Notes: generated from the letters alone by a model not told the origin. A DNA stretch of 64,000 nucleotides from Exaiptasia diaphana (GCF_001417965.1 NW_018385002.1:699492-763491); one strand, 5' to 3'. Counted from the first letter of the stretch, positions 23,445 through 38,300 are shown. Made by a program: numbers and translations.

Positions 23445-26400
23445 TTATAAGAAACATGTGTATTCGCTCTCTTCGCCATCAAGGAATCGTAGGACCTTCG
23501 ACAAAGAAGGGCATTCATTAACTACAGGAAGATTTCTTCGAAGAACCTGAAAACAACCAAATGAAGGTTTAGATTTAGTGAGTATACCGATAATGAATTC
23601 CAAAAAGAATGCGACATAAGGTAGATCGAGAAAAAAGAATAAGAGGAAGAAGATGGGAAACACATTAAAGATTATTAATTTTAAATAAAAAATATATATA
23701 TAAACAACATTTTTCACTGAATGGTCTATGAGGAACAATTTAATGGCCAATCAGAATGCTGGATTCGTGCACACTTTTGTTGGGTAATAATTGTATTCAA
23801 TATGTAGGTCATTGATGGAGTTCACTTACGTTTCTTATCTTCTCTAGAGCTTGATCAAGACGGACGATTTCACCTTCGGCTTTTTTCAACGATTTCTCGA
23901 AATTCATTATCTAAAATCAGACAATGAATGTTAAGTGAAAGGATAAAAGAGAAATAAAGAAATGATTAAAAGAATTGTATTTGTGAATGCAAAGACGTAA
24001 AGTGCCTTTTATGTACTCCAAAGTTTGTATTTCCAAAATATGTCAATACTTGAGAGTTTTTGGAATATTTTCGGTAATTCCTATATAATATATTGACCAT
24101 AAGAAAAACGAACAGAGGACTGGGAATGAACACATTAAACGCTCCATATATTTAAACATCTGTTTTCACCATATGATGGAGTATATCTCAACTAGTAAAC
24201 TGGCAGAGTTTTAGCTTCAAATGTTGAATATCAGCAGAGTTACAAGCATTTGAAATGTAACAAAAACGTGAAAACGAGGCTGGTCAGGCCCCCATACTGA
24301 TCACTAAAACCTTTGCAACTTCAAACACCTAATTTTTGTTAGAGCATTGAAATTTTCAGATCTTATTTATTGTGATGTGTTCTTTCAAAGCAATGATAGC
24401 AATGATACAATAAAAATCGTATAAACTAAGGAGTTACGATAGCCACGCCCTTTTTCATATGGTCTATACCTTTCGAGACGTTGTTAGTTTGTTCTCATTT
24501 AGGCGGTCGTCAGCCTTCAGACGATACTCCATCCATCTGTCTTTAACTTGTTTTAACTGTTTACAAGAAACAAAGGTATGTCAATATAAGTAAAGGAAAC
24601 TTCCTAATAATTGAGTTGTCCCTGCATAGTAACGATAGTAGTAGTAACACATTATTTGCCTATTCTAACTACAGTTGGCTTTAACTTCATTCTTATAGAG
24701 TACAAACATCAAATGTGTGCAACGCTTTCCACTATTTAGTGGTATATATGTGGCACAGTTTTAGTGTTTGTACTCTACCCTTTTTAACCTCTTCGTTCTT
24801 TTCGCAAATTTCTATCATGTGCTCAGTTTCTTATAAATTATAATTTAATTTCCTTCCTCGTTATTAGCCGAATTATTTAAATATAGTGTCATTCTCAAAA
24901 TCCTTTACCTTTCTCTCAGCCATAAATTTCTCTTCTAATAACTTCCCCGAGTCATGGGTCCCCGCGGTGCTCAACTCGCCCACTCTGTTAATTGCTTCAG
25001 TTAGTTGTTCTTGGATACAATCTTTCTCTGAAACAAGTCTTTTGTATTCTACCTCTTTACGTTGTAGTTCGTCCTTCAAATCCTAAATGATATGACAAAT
25101 AAAATAGCATGATTTGAATCAAGTTGGTGGTGTCTTAGTCCAGAACTGGACCCAATTTTTTCAATAATTGTATAATATAAAACGAATAACGTACGCGCGC
25201 AGATCAAAGAAATAGTTCTCAAATATCTGCGCGCGCTGTTACACTCTGTATTTTTGTCTATTTTTTCATACAATAATTATTGAGAAAAGTTGGTCCAGTT
25301 CTGGACTAGTGGTGTGTGAGTTGTTTCCCTAGATAGTGACAAGTAAAGAAACACGTATCGCGCATATGCATGTAATCAAACAAGCGCCTAAAACCCGAGA
25401 AAATGAACCACAATATGTAACGCCAGAGGCGTAGCCTGCTGCACGAAGTCTATCTGTAATCCATGATTTGGTGTCTATGATCTCGGTCCCCCGTCGCCTG
25501 TCATTATCCTGAGCATAAGATACAGTGATAACACTGACATTTCAATTCCCTTACGAGTTTCAATTCTGGTCAAACAGTTGATTTCGCAACTCACCGAAAT
25601 CTGCCTCCTTTGTTCAAATTCCAGCTCCAGCAATCCATTCAGAGAATCGTTTTCTTTGTTCACTTGTTTAAGGTTCTCTCTGGTGCTGTTTAGTGTGATG
25701 ACGAGGTTATTTATCTCTGTCTTCTGTTTTTGTATGGTGCATAGATTGCTTGTCTCACTAGAGCGAGATGTCTCAAGTTCACGATATAAGCCATCAAGAA
25801 CCGCGGTATGTTTCCGTTCCATTGATTCCCTAAAGATAAGCAGTAAGTCATATCAGTCCTAATCATAATCGTAAGCACAAAAAAGACACAATCTCACTTT
25901 GGCAATTGACAATACTGACAAGAACATTATCAAAAGAGCAAGTCACTAGTCATATTAGTTTTTTATTCCTTACACTTGACAGGACGGTCTCAGGATTTCT
26001 TTTTTTTTTCATCTTTATGTCTATGCTTATGTTTGTACTATTTATGTGTCACTAAAAAGGGTTTAGAGCTCACAAGTTACGTTAGGGAATATGATCGAAT
26101 ATGACATGAGCTCTTACGAAAAAACGTAGGAAGATATTTTTTGAATATTGTTTTTTGTTTCGACGGGCATTGTAGTGTCAAAAGTAGTCATTTCCAAGCT
26201 AAAAGTTTATTTAAAACTACTTGGCTTACCTTTCTTGTAAAAGCTGTTTTATTCTTTGTCGTGCTTCATTAGATGCTCTCTCGCCATAACCAATATCAGC
26301 TAATTCTATCAAACCTTGTTTTAAATCATTAATCTGACTGCACAAAGTAGTAATACAGTCCTCGTCGTCATCGTTGCTGTTGTCGTTGAGCCTTGTTTGC

Positions 26401-29400
26401 TGTCCTTGAGCAGCCGCTGACAAAACACTTTGCACCAATGATACCCCGCTTGTGGTCGATGCGATAGTTCCCTGGTGGATTTGCTTTTCTTTGTCCTTTT
26501 TCAAAATAGAAAAAAAAAAACGAAAATAAGAATGGCTACACTTAAAAAATGATGGCGAAAGATCTCGACCCAAGAACGTAGAAGAGATGAAACTGGCTTT
26601 ACAATTTTGCTATTCTACCTCAAAATCACGATGAACATTTTCCCTGAATCGTTTCAGTAGAGGACCCAATATATCCCATAATTCTGCAAGAGCTTCTTGA
26701 CCATCTGATATTTCATTTTGTAGTTGTTGTATGATGCAGTGGGCCTGTGACTGTGTGGCATCCAGTTCTTCCTGTTTTTCCATCACTAGACTCCTAAAAA
26801 CAATTGTAACGGTGGATTTTATCATTGTGCACAACACACACACACAAAAAAAACACGAGCATAGACCAACTATTTGCATTCTTACCTGGAGAATTTTACT
26901 TCTTCCTCGAGTTGTTCAACTTTCTCACCTCTCTGTTTGGTAGTGACCAGCTAAAATTAATAAGCAACAGGTGTCATTGCTATCCTATTCGTATCAGAAA
27001 CATGTAGGATCAGTGACAAGAGTCAGACTTAAAAACTCAACCTAGTCAAACAAAAGATAAACGCATAGGTAAAAGTTTTTATTACAGGTTCCTTTAAAGG
27101 CAGCTGCCATGAAAAAGGCTTTTCATATGATGACATATTAAAAATTACATGAATGAAACCAAAACCTGAGTGACTCACCTCTTTTTCCATCTCTCTGGCT
27201 GTCTCTTCTAAAGTCCGCTTCTCTTCTTCCAAGAAGTTATTCATTTCTAGATTTTGGCACTGAATTAACTGCAAATACAGAGCATTTATACAGTTGTAAG
27301 AGTGGTAGCCAGATGGCGGATATTTGAAATAANAAAATACATAAATTATGTATGCTCTAGATAACAGTGTACACGTGACACGAAAATTGAGGGAGAAATT
27401 GCCAGAGGGATGACACATTGTGCTATCAAGTCATTGCAATGCATTAGGGAAAGTAGACCTTACTTGTACTTTGTGCAATTTTGTGCGAAGCAAAAAGGTT
27501 GCACAGCTACCCCCTGTTGCACTGTGTATTTCTTCAGCAACTTGTATTGCAATGGCATTTGGTGCACCAATGACGTCCCACTGCACCCGTAATCTATGGT
27601 CTCACCTCTAGATGCTCCTGATACATGTTGTTCTCAGTTTTGAGTTTCTCCAGTTCTTCTTCCAAGGATTTGATGACACCCTTTTGACGTGAAATCTCCA
27701 AACGTCCTACGTCAACCTCAGAGGTAAGTTCTGAGATTTGATGCTTGAGTTTTGCACAGTATTCACCCAAAATTGCTGCTTCGCTCCTAAGGTATTTAAG
27801 ATCCAAATTAAGAAGTACCAAAGCAGTAACAAAGCCATTCTATTGACTTGTCTGTTCAGACAATAACAGAGGATATACTAGTGCCTCGTTTTTCATATAA
27901 TCACAGTGCAACATGTACAGGACGTTCTCTTCCCCTTTTTGCTTTTCTTTGTAAAAGTAGAAGAAAACGCCCTATGCATGAAGGAGCATCCCCAGCACTG
28001 TAGCCTTCCTGATTTTCTACTGTGCTGTTTTTAATCTAATACCTAAAGAATATGCAATTTAATTGGGGAAGGCAAATGTACCAGTAATTGGATCATCATA
28101 CCTAGAGCTTTGAAGTTGGTCCTCAGTATCCTTGATTAAATGTGTCTTTTCATCCAAGTCATGAGTCAAATGCAAAATCTGAAAAATAATATCAAAACTT
28201 GTAAGTCAATTTATTACACGTTACTTTATAAATACATGTATCTGACATGCAGCTAATATTAAATGAGAGCTCTACATACATTGTATGGTCACACAAGCTT
28301 ACCTTTTGCTGAGCTGTTGCTTTGAATTTTTCAGCCTTTTCAGAAACAAACTAAAAATAAGTTAAATTTTCATATTAAAATTATACTTGCAATAGATAGT
28401 TTTATAAAATCATTTGATACATTTCATAGAGTGTGAACATTGAACAATCTGACATTTTTTTAATTTATTAAGGGGCAAAACAGTGAATGCCTTTTACAAT
28501 CCTGAAATAGACTTATAAAATTTAGGCCGTCAAAATTATATTGTAAAGTAGTCCTTTGATGAGCTATTTTACCTAACATTATTTCAAAGAAAAACTTCAA
28601 GGTTTCAACACCTTTTCTCAACTATATTGAATGTAAGCTTTAAAATTACCTCAAGACGATCAACAAGAGGGCTTAGATTTTCACATTGTAATTTATAGTA
28701 TCGATTTTCCTCTTCACTAGACAACACCAACTCTTGGAGTTCACTGATAGATTTTTCTCTTTCAGACAGATCATTTTTCAAATGTTCACATTCCTTCATG
28801 CACTGTTTTGTTCTTGCTTCTTTGGAGTTGACTTCTTTTTCTAGTTTTGTAACAAGTGACTTTTGACTTTTATTCTCTTGTCGACAAGTTAGTATCACTT
28901 CGTTCAAGTTTATTACTTGCTGGCGACTCTTTTGAAGTTCACTTTTCAAGCCTGGAACCCCTCTCACTTGGTGATGTAGCTGGTTTATTTCAACTTTGAG
29001 TTGTCTAATCTCTTCTTTTTTGGATTCAAGTGATGATTTGTTTGACTTGACCTGCTGGAGTTCCTTTTGAAGCTTCTGGACTTCGCTGGTTTTCTTGAAT
29101 AACTCCTTTTGTAGAGATGACTCTTTTAGAAGGGTTGGGTGATTGGTAGAAGTAGTTTTGCTCTTTTGTGATGTTGTCTGGGATACTTTTGTCAAAGGAT
29201 GTGTAGTTGCAGGTCTCTAAAAACAAAATAGAAATATCAATAGCTACATGTAATTTACTACAGCTAGTAATAGACTGCAATCATATCAGCTTGTTTTTGG
29301 TATTTGGAATCAAGATCTGATCACTTCAACTCTCCTTACCTCAATTTCTTTCCTGTAAAGTGACAGCTGTTTTTCTAACTGAAGTCGTTCTTTATTCATT

Positions 29401-30312
29401 TGTAGGATGATTTCAGTATATTCTTGGATCTTCTTTTGATAAACTTCATTATTTTGGCTTGCATCTGTTTCTTGTTCACTTTGCTCACTTGTCTGTTGGA
29501 GTTTGTCAGACTCTAAATTTCTGGTATCCTTGTTCTTCTGATTTGACTGGTACTCCTGAAAAATCATAAAATTTGTTTTTTATAATGTTTGTATTGTTGA
29601 CTGTGACTAAAATAGAGCTAACCATTTGGATGTCCCTTAAAATGTCTTTTACAAATCCCTCAGCATAGCAGTCAAGGCGTGTTTCTTCTGATATCTCATC
29701 ATTATGGACTGGTAGCTTGTAATCAGTTTCATTGTCTTTGGGAATGACTGATTTTGGATGAGGCAGAACAGAACGGCGCTTAGTAACTTGGTATTTTGAG
29801 CCTGATTTGTCTGAGTCAATCTGAACAGCTTTAGGTTTAAGATTTGAGGGAAACAGCAAAGGTGAATGAAGTTGTTTGGTTTGTTTCAAAGATCGTCTGA
29901 ACACATGGACTGGAATACTCAGTCGTTTTGATTTTCTCTTTGTTTTGTTAGGGTTCAACCCAGCTGGAGTAAAAGAACTCCTTGCAATCCTGCTCTTGGT
30001 AGAGCGAGTGAGTTCTGGAGTACCAACTAAGTTCTCTTGGACAGCCTTCAAGGGTTTTCTTCCTGGCGTGAAGAGTTGGGAAACCTAGGAAAATGGCAAT
30101 AAACGAAAGACGTTTGAGCAACAAAACATCTGAGCTACCTCTAAAACGATGTAAAAATCGTCGATAAACACACAGCAATCCGTCATATTCAAAGCTAATT
30201 AGTAAGATTACTACTAAATGTTTTATATTTGTGAAGTCAATCCTACCTCAGATGGAAAATTCTCTTTTTCTTCCATGTACTCCAGAGCGCGAAGGCTCTC
30301 ATTTACCGCCAT
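23445..30312 (-). CDS. long coiled-coil protein, 16 exons, spindle/centrosome type (not assigned)
   Basis: Sixteen exons join in phase (963 residues): 30247-30312, 29623-30084, 29340-29555, 28650-29216, 28303-28350, 28102-28178, 27606-27786, 27179-27268, 26886-26950, 26619-26793, 26230-26495 (its acceptor, AAAAAG, is the weakest), 25595-25829, 24909-25082, 24470-24556, 23830-23910 and 23445-23546. The first 180 residues are basic and disordered with many Ser/Thr-Pro (SQLFTPGRKPL, LVGTPELTRSTKSRIARSS). From about residue 175 to the end it is almost pure heptad coiled coil (for example KKTSEVQKLQKELQQVK). A short non-coiled tail, NLPVVNECPSLSKVLRFLDG, ends it. The basic head plus long coiled coil suits a mitotic-spindle or centrosome protein such as the astrin/SPAG5 group, but I cannot confirm the orthologue. 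Confidence 0.8.
25134..25309. mobile_element. foldback/MITE-like element in an intron
   Basis: The inverted arms TAGTCCAGAACTGGACC and GGTCCAGTTCTGGACTA extend inward for about 40 bp. A second, inner inverted pair rich in GCGCGC is nested inside. It lies in the intron upstream of exon 13 of the coiled-coil gene. Confidence 0.75.
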
Positions 30313-32341
30313 GTTGTTTTCAAAATTTGAATTTGGACTGCAATTCTATCGTGCCATCTGATTGGTTAAAAACAGATGTGACATAGGGAGCCCAAATACG
30401 TACAGGAAACCCAAAACTTATAACTTCGAATCGACACGGCTTTAGTGCATTTGATGTTGTATGTAATTGTGTATTGTGATTTTAAAACTTCATCAATGTA
30501 TCGAAAATAATAACTCCTGTCCGTGAAACATAGGGACGATGCTGTAGAAGCCAACTTACAAATAGCAGTCAAGGCTTCATTTGATACAATCCATTGATCA
30601 TTTTCAAAAATGTTTAAAACATTTGATGATTTGTCCGATTTGGTCTAATCGGGGATCAGACGTCAAAAGTACCCCCTCCCCCACCTCCCGAAAAAACACA
30701 CAACCTCAGTCGCTTTAACTTAGACACCTCCCATCACGCCCATTGAAACTCGCCCAAGCAATCTCACAATTTCCAAAACTCGTGGAAAACGAGCCGGCAA
30801 CTGATGCCGAGTGGGCTAATATTAATGAAACTGTTATAGATTTATTCAAGTCTTTATTTAATTTCAAATTTTGAGAATATAATGCGATTATATGAACAGA
30901 ATTACAATCAAACTGAATTTTATCTTTGCTTGGTTATTCTGTGGAGCACGATGGTACTTAACCCGTGAAATTCATGTTTTTTAAATCACACAGCGTCTAA
31001 AAACTACAATGGAAAAATCTATACGAAATAAAAGAGCTGTCTTTTGTGATTCTGCTATCACGGGTTAAGTGGCGTAACTCACTCTACATTGTTTATAGCA
31101 CATTCTTCTTCATTGGTCGAGAGGAGTACAATTACAGCGTTAATTTCCTTCAAATATTTTATTTCACTGAATGTACTATAAACAAACAAACAAAAACTAA
31201 TTTCGAGACAAGTCGTATACGTGGATTCTTTGAACGTCGACATGATACGACACTAATCCTATTTCCATCGATTCTAAATCGAATCTAAACAACTATTTAT
31301 AAAACCTTTTTTATCTAAGCTGTGGTCGTGAATGACTGAATAATATTTCAATGAAATAGATGAAATGTCTACTTATACGCGAGTTTAGACTGGCTTTCAT
31401 TAACCGATGAAATACACTTTAACGTACTACACTTTTTCGACTCTTTATGGTACGTTTTTTTCTTTCTCTTTCCGTCATCTCATTTTACTATCACATTTTC
31501 CTTCACAAGTTATTGAAAACCACTCTACTAGCATACTTCTGGTTTATAATGATTAAAATTGTACTGCTATGTAATTAACGCATTCTCCTATATTTGTATT
31601 AGTTCTAGATCATAGCAAAACCCCGCATATACCTGTAAGAACACCCATAAGGGTACGTTCTAAATTGATTTGATAGGTATTCGTTTAAAAAATTCAGCCT
31701 GAAAATTGCCTTACGGTGTTCTTTGGTGTGTAATTACAAGCAATAACAGTGGCGGATCTAGAACGTTAAAAAGGGGATGAACTCAGTACGTATTTGATAT
31801 TCTAACATGATTACCAAGATCAATGATATAATATGTGTTTAATGTAAACTATGATTAAGACCACAATCTATTGTCAAGATAAGCCAATAGATGACCAATA
31901 ACGACATTAACTTTGATTCAGGAGGACTAACTAGTTTATCAGTTCAATAACGAGTGTTACCTTTAGTTAAATTGTATAATAAAGTATCATTATCCCAGAT
32001 TCATTATGAGCCGGTATCGTCCAATTTGTAAACTGATTGTTTATCTTATTTGAAATTTGAGTTGTACGAAAAGGAGAAAACAAAAACGAGTGCTTTTAAA
32101 TAAGATTTTAACTGGATTAACTGCATGCACCGTAATGTCTACCCATCTATTTTCTTTATATTCAGTGGTGTGTTGTTCCCAATAAATGACTTTTTTTAAA
32201 AAAAAAAAATCGACATTTAATTTTGATCAGCAAGCTGTCGTTATTTCCTAGAACTGCATTTCTCCCAAACCGATCACATCACTTGTTCTCTCTTACAAAG
32301 GTTCGTACAAATCCATCTTATGTGAGCAAGATAACAAGACT
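30313..32341. other. intergenic with promoter of the coiled-coil gene
   Basis: No gene was seen. It holds the presumed promoter of the coiled-coil gene next to 30312 and a small inverted-repeat element at 30955-31071. The rest is AT-rich and unremarkable. Confidence 0.5.
30955..31071. mobile_element. short inverted-repeat element
   Basis: The termini ACTTAACCCGTGA and TCACGGGTTAAGT are perfect inverted repeats of 13 bp about 117 bp apart. This looks like a minimal MITE. Confidence 0.5.
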
Positions 32342-35300
32342 TTACATCATCTGAACCCACTTGATAATTTCTTGTCTAAATTGTGTCCAGTCCTGCAAGC
32401 CGGATGAGCCTACGTTGTGCGTGGGCATTGCTGGGTCCTGGATGATAGGTAGTTCAAATCCAATTGGAAACAGTTCCCTAGGATAGCTTGATGACAGATA
32501 GAATTCATTCCAAAATATCCTGGAAAAGTTAAATATATAAGTATTTAACCAGAAAACTGGGAATCCTATCAATTTGAAGAGTAAGCGTCATCTATACGAC
32601 TTGTCGTAGGTTTTTGAGCTTAGGTAATACTCCGATTTCGAGTTCTGGTTTTATTTGCTCTGTGTTAGCCTCAAAACCAGGCAACATATTCTTTTGTTTC
32701 ATTGGTAGCTCGAGAAAACGCATGGAATTTGAAAAGAAAGACAATGGAATTGATTTCAAATCTCACACTTTTATTCTCACAATTAGGAATGTTTTGCGCA
32801 CAAATGAGGCTAACACAGAGCATTGGAGAATTCGAAACTGGATTATTCATAAGCTTGAAAAAAGTCGTAGGCCGTACGCAACTAGTCTTACCCTGGTTCC
32901 AGAGGTTTTCTCTTCTTTTATAGTTTTTTTTTTAAAAGTATTTATCGCATGTTTGTCTTTGCTTCTTAAATTTAACGACGTTTTCTTCTTGCGTCGTTAG
33001 TTTACATTAAAAAAACATCTATAAAAGAAGAGAAAACCTCTTGGAACAGGGTAAACTAGTCTTAAAAGACGTATGTATTATTTACACGCTGCGATTCTGT
33101 CTTGTAACCCAAAAGCAGTATTCTCCTTCTCAGCCTACTCCTTTTTCGCGCGTAAACTATTCTTTTGAGAGGGACAGGAAGCCCGGAAAAGGGTAGCCTG
33201 TGAAGGAGACTAGCATCATGTAAATTCGCGTTAGTGCAGTAATGAAAGTACATACTCTAGGTTCTCGTCATTGACCATTTCTGCCAGTTCAAGGAAGACT
33301 TCCTTATCTGCAATAGCTGTCTTGGAGACAGGCTCCCTGTAGAAAGCAACTCAGTATTATAGTGGTTCGATGGACGCTAAAAAAACACTCGGTCTTATAC
33401 CGAAAGGAATTGTGGGTAAGAGGCCATTTTGAATTATTTTAATAAAAATTAATTAAAATTAAAATTAATTAAAATTAGGTACAGATGACTGAATCACGTA
33501 CCCTTGGATGATTTGATAAGCTGCTACTACGAGTAAAGCCACAAGGTAAGGACCTGGTTTGGATTCGGCATTCCTCCACGGGACAGAATCACACCAAGCT
33601 CGTACAGCTCGTATCAGCTCTTTACACTAAATACAAATGTTGCCAGAATAAGCGATTGTGACGCATCGTAATATATTCAAAATCAAACAATGTATGTGTC
33701 ATTTAAAAGGTGTTTTTTGAGCGGTTTCATTTCATTGAAGTTAAAATAAGAAATCGGAACTTATAAAAGGTATTCCATTCTTACTGAATTGCAAGTACCT
33801 TATCTGATTGATTGGCAATGAATTCAGTTTGCCTCTCACAAGCGGAAAGAATGTAGCTGAAAAAAAGGAAAAACCGTTAAGACATCAAATATACAAATAG
33901 CCAATATCGTATAAAACCCTCCCTGACCTTGTTTCATTTCACATCTTTTTTGAAAGTTTGAAATCAAGAAAGAAGCATTTTAAAAACTTCAACTTCTTTG
34001 TCTGATGTAACTGAATAGTCTATATCTAGACCATTGCCTGAGTTTCGAACATGCTGCTGCAACTTCGCGGCGATTTTCCATCAACGCAACAATCGCAGGG
34101 GCGATTTTTTAGTTGAGAGATAGCAAATCGCGCTGCAAAAATCGCAAGTGTAAACGGGCCTTAAGACGTTTATGTAATCATTAATTTGTGTACGCCACTG
34201 TTTTTTTTTGAGCAGGATTTATTAATACTTACTAAGGTTGAGCTTCTTCCTCTGTCTGGCTCATGGCCATTTGATAAAGTCCCTTAAAACCATCAAACGG
34301 CTCCCAGTCATTAGTTGGAATAAGGACAACATTGACGTCATCGCACTTGAAGACAACCGCTGACGATGTTTCCAGGAAGTCACAACAAGGAGGCAAGGTC
34401 GAGTTGCAGTTGTCTTGAGATCGTTGTTCTCCATGCTGTTTTAGTAGTGTCTTGATTGAAAATACGATTGCTGGTAGCCAACTCTTATGGCTTGTACGCG
34501 GGAGATCTGGAATCATGGATAAGATCGAATGACCGAAGGAATGATTCAATGATTCAGTCAATGTATTTGTATAAATAATCGAATGAGAAAAGAATGGAAA
34601 GGACAGTATAATAAATGACGGGATCAACGAGTCACTGAAAGTATCAATTTACCAGTGGACCAGGAAACGTATCAATTTACCAACCATCAAAAATGACAAA
34701 TGATATAGTACGAAGTCTTGTTGTCATTCCTTTGAAAAAGCTTTGTGCAGCGACATGTATTGAAAAGCGAATATGTCTAATCCATTCATGATGTATAAGA
34801 AGCAAAGGAACCTTCATATACTGAAACGGCAGATGCTGCATTTTGTTATATTTTTCTTTCTTGACAGAAGCACATATGTACTTCTGTTCTTGAGAAATAT
34901 TCTTACTTTACTGGCTAACTCGAATCAACGCAGTTTTATTCGTAATTTACCTAACACGCATGCTCTAATATGTTTTCGAGTACATCCCACATGTGTTAGT
35001 GCTCTATTTCTGCCTTATTAAATGATTATTTTGGTGAGCTTAGTACCTTGAATGAAAATACCAAGATCAAGTTCTTTGACTCCTTTAGTGGTCGTTCCCT
35101 GCCCAGCGTTCCCGACTACTGATATACGACTGACAGTGAATGGAAGGTTGTTCTGAAACCAAACCAATCATGGATCATCAAACTTGACATGCAAAAAATA
35201 GAAAACCATGCAACAAATTTACTGGTTTGTTTGTTGCGTATCATGTATAGATTCTGAAACTAACTAATTAGGAATAGAAGTTTCTGTGATATACAACCTA

Positions 35301-38300
35301 TCTTACAACAAAGTTTGTCCTACTGTACGATTCCTATTTCTTTCTTCCCGGTACCGCAACACCTATTTTCTGAGTTTCTTTTGTTTGATAAACAAAACAG
35401 ATCTTTATATCTATCAAATCAACAGCCTATCAACGTCAACGTCACTCTGAACAACGTCTATAAGAGTAAACTTTACCATTAGAAATTCCTTCAGCTGCTG
35501 TGCGACTTGGTTTTGTTTTTCCAGGTCTTCTGGGTCAGGTTGTGTTTTCTCTATAAGGTCTTTTAGGTTTACCAGCCTTGGACTTTTGCTGTCCTATAAT
35601 GCACAGCGTGCATAGTTAGAAAGCAAAGCAGTCCAGTGTAATTGTAATTGTTATTCCCATTGTTTTTTACTTACTCTTCCATCAGCATTCTCTTCCACAC
35701 TATGAATGTAGTGTTCTTTGTCCTTGATTTCCTCTTCCAATGTTTGAATAGCAGAGTCTTTGTCACTGATCTCTTTGTCCTTGTTTGACAACAATTCATC
35801 ACGTTCATCAATTAGCTTGTCTTTCTCGTTGGACACTGACGACACTTGATCAGACCTAAAACAGATTACAGCTAAAAGGTCATGTGACTACGTTTAAGCT
35901 TAGCTGCGGCGCACAGTGAAGGCGGAAAAAATAAGTCCAACTCAAGCAACATCGCTGCTTTTCAAATTTTACAAAGACGTTTTCTCTTTATACAGCCAGC
36001 TTGGGCTAATGAAGCGCGATCAAGCGCGCTTTCGCAAAGCCCTGATTCAAAAGCATCCATAGTCCCCCCCCCGTACCCCCTGACATGCGGGTAACACAGG
36101 GAGACCAAAACTGAGCACACTTCATACCAGTATTTTTCAGTAGAACTCTTGGTCAGTGCATTGATGTCCCTCAGCTTCACAATGCTACCTTTATCAGCAT
36201 CCAGCAACAGTGGATCGTACACTTCGTTGATATTGTGAACAGCAAGCTTGACACTTAGAAGCTTCTCTTCATCAAGGAATGGACTGTAAGGACTGATGGA
36301 CTGTGGAACAGACAAAGTCAGAAAATTAGATTTCTCCGCCAAAAAGAAGAAAATATTGATAAGATGATGGCACGCTTTTACAAGCGTAAAAAAAATTAGG
36401 ATGGTTTGACAGTAACTCTATCGACAATATCTGTATAATAAATTGTAATGTACTTTCTGTCGACAATATAAATCAAAATATTGTGATTCTTTAGTTAACA
36501 TTTAGATAACTTTTGATTTTCAATTTAATCTACATCATTCTATAGAAACCACAAAAACACTAAAGGTGGTCATTTTTATCTGTAAAAAAACAAAACAAAA
36601 CAATTTTCACATTTTTTGTCTATGATTGGTTGAATGGGAAGGGGATGGGAGAGAGAGAACATCCCCTGCCTCTCTCACACATACTGCCATTACATTATTA
36701 TAAGTTGCACATCAATTCATATTCATTTATTTGATTTTTTCAGTCCTGAATATCATGATACAAATTAACTCAGGGTCACACATCCATGTAAATAAACAAA
36801 TTGTATTCTCTGTCACAGTTTGAGAGGAGACGCTGGCATTCAAAAGATGTTTTAAAATCACAAAAACCAAAACTGGGAAGAATCCAAGTAATTGAGGGTA
36901 GAAAAAGAGAGGCAATAACACACACCACAGGAAAGCAGGACAAATATTGGCACAATGTCATATGAAAAGTAAATGTAACTAAAATATAAGGTTGTTGTAG
37001 TGTACTTTTGGCAATTTACTGTTATCGAAGATACACTGCATTTCCAAATTTCTGTTTGTCTAAAGCAATACAGTTTGTAAACAAAGGGAATAAGCCAAAA
37101 GACACAACTTTTTTGATATTTAATTTTTGAAAATTAGCTATACTGTAAAAGTGCAATGGAAATGAAATATCCTAAAAATGACATTTGCAAAGCACAGACA
37201 TAGACCGTTCATTCAGGTTGTGAAATATTGGACAAGAAGTGGAGAATATACCTTGGAAAAAATATAAATGTCAAGATTTGTTTCTATTTTTGGGACATAT
37301 TTGTTTTTGTTTCAATCTTGATTGCTGTTTTTGCTTTGACTGTTGTTTTGCACATTTCAATCATCAAAAATCTACCATTTATTGCAAAAACAAACACACA
37401 TTGTTCACACTTATTTTTAACTTATTGTAAAAAAAGATTTCTTAATTGATGGACATGTTGGCATGTTACCTCACTCAACAGCAATGGTGACTTCATGGTT
37501 ACTTCTTCTCCACTGTAACAAAACGCACTATGGCCTGGTGCTTCCCATGAGTTTAGAGTTGTTGTCTTTTCATCATCTTTGAAACAAAAGACTACAACAC
37601 TCCACAGTATGTTATAATAATATGCGCTGTCATCAATCTCTTTGTAGAAGCCATCTGGGTCAAACTGAAGCTTAAAATCAAGTCTTTCTTGATCTAGTGA
37701 TTCAGCTTTAAATGACAATGGGAAATTAGTATAATCATTCAAGGCTACAGCGCTGCCAAGGTTTTCAGGAGGGCTCCAATCTTTTGTGTCAAAACCAAGA
37801 TAGAAGTAGGGCTGGATGTTGACTATCTTAATTCCTACAGGGACAGTTCCTCCCTTGGCCATCAATCTAAGATCCTTGGTGCGGATGAATTTTTCAACAC
37901 CAAATGTTGTTGAGCAGACCTTTTCATGAAAATGATGAGTGATTTTGACTTCTTTGACTTTAGGTATATAGATAGTGAATGTTACATCAAAGCGAAGAGC
38001 ACTTGGGTTTTCTCTGCGTAGATAGATAGCAGCGTTATCTTTCTGAGGAGTCGATGCTTGTGGATTCTCCCCTCTGGGATACATGATGATACTCCAGTCA
38101 TTGTCAAACAGAGAAAACTTTGAACTGGATGTGAATTCTGTTCCAGAAGCAAGGTTAACAACCATTTTATCTTCAAACTTTGTATGAACTACTCTGCACT
38201 TTACCTCCAGGAACAAGCAGTTGCCTTCAAGGAATCCTGAATGAGGCTTCTCAATCTCTTCTACAGCGATAACTTTGCTCCATCCAACTCCAAACCCAGA

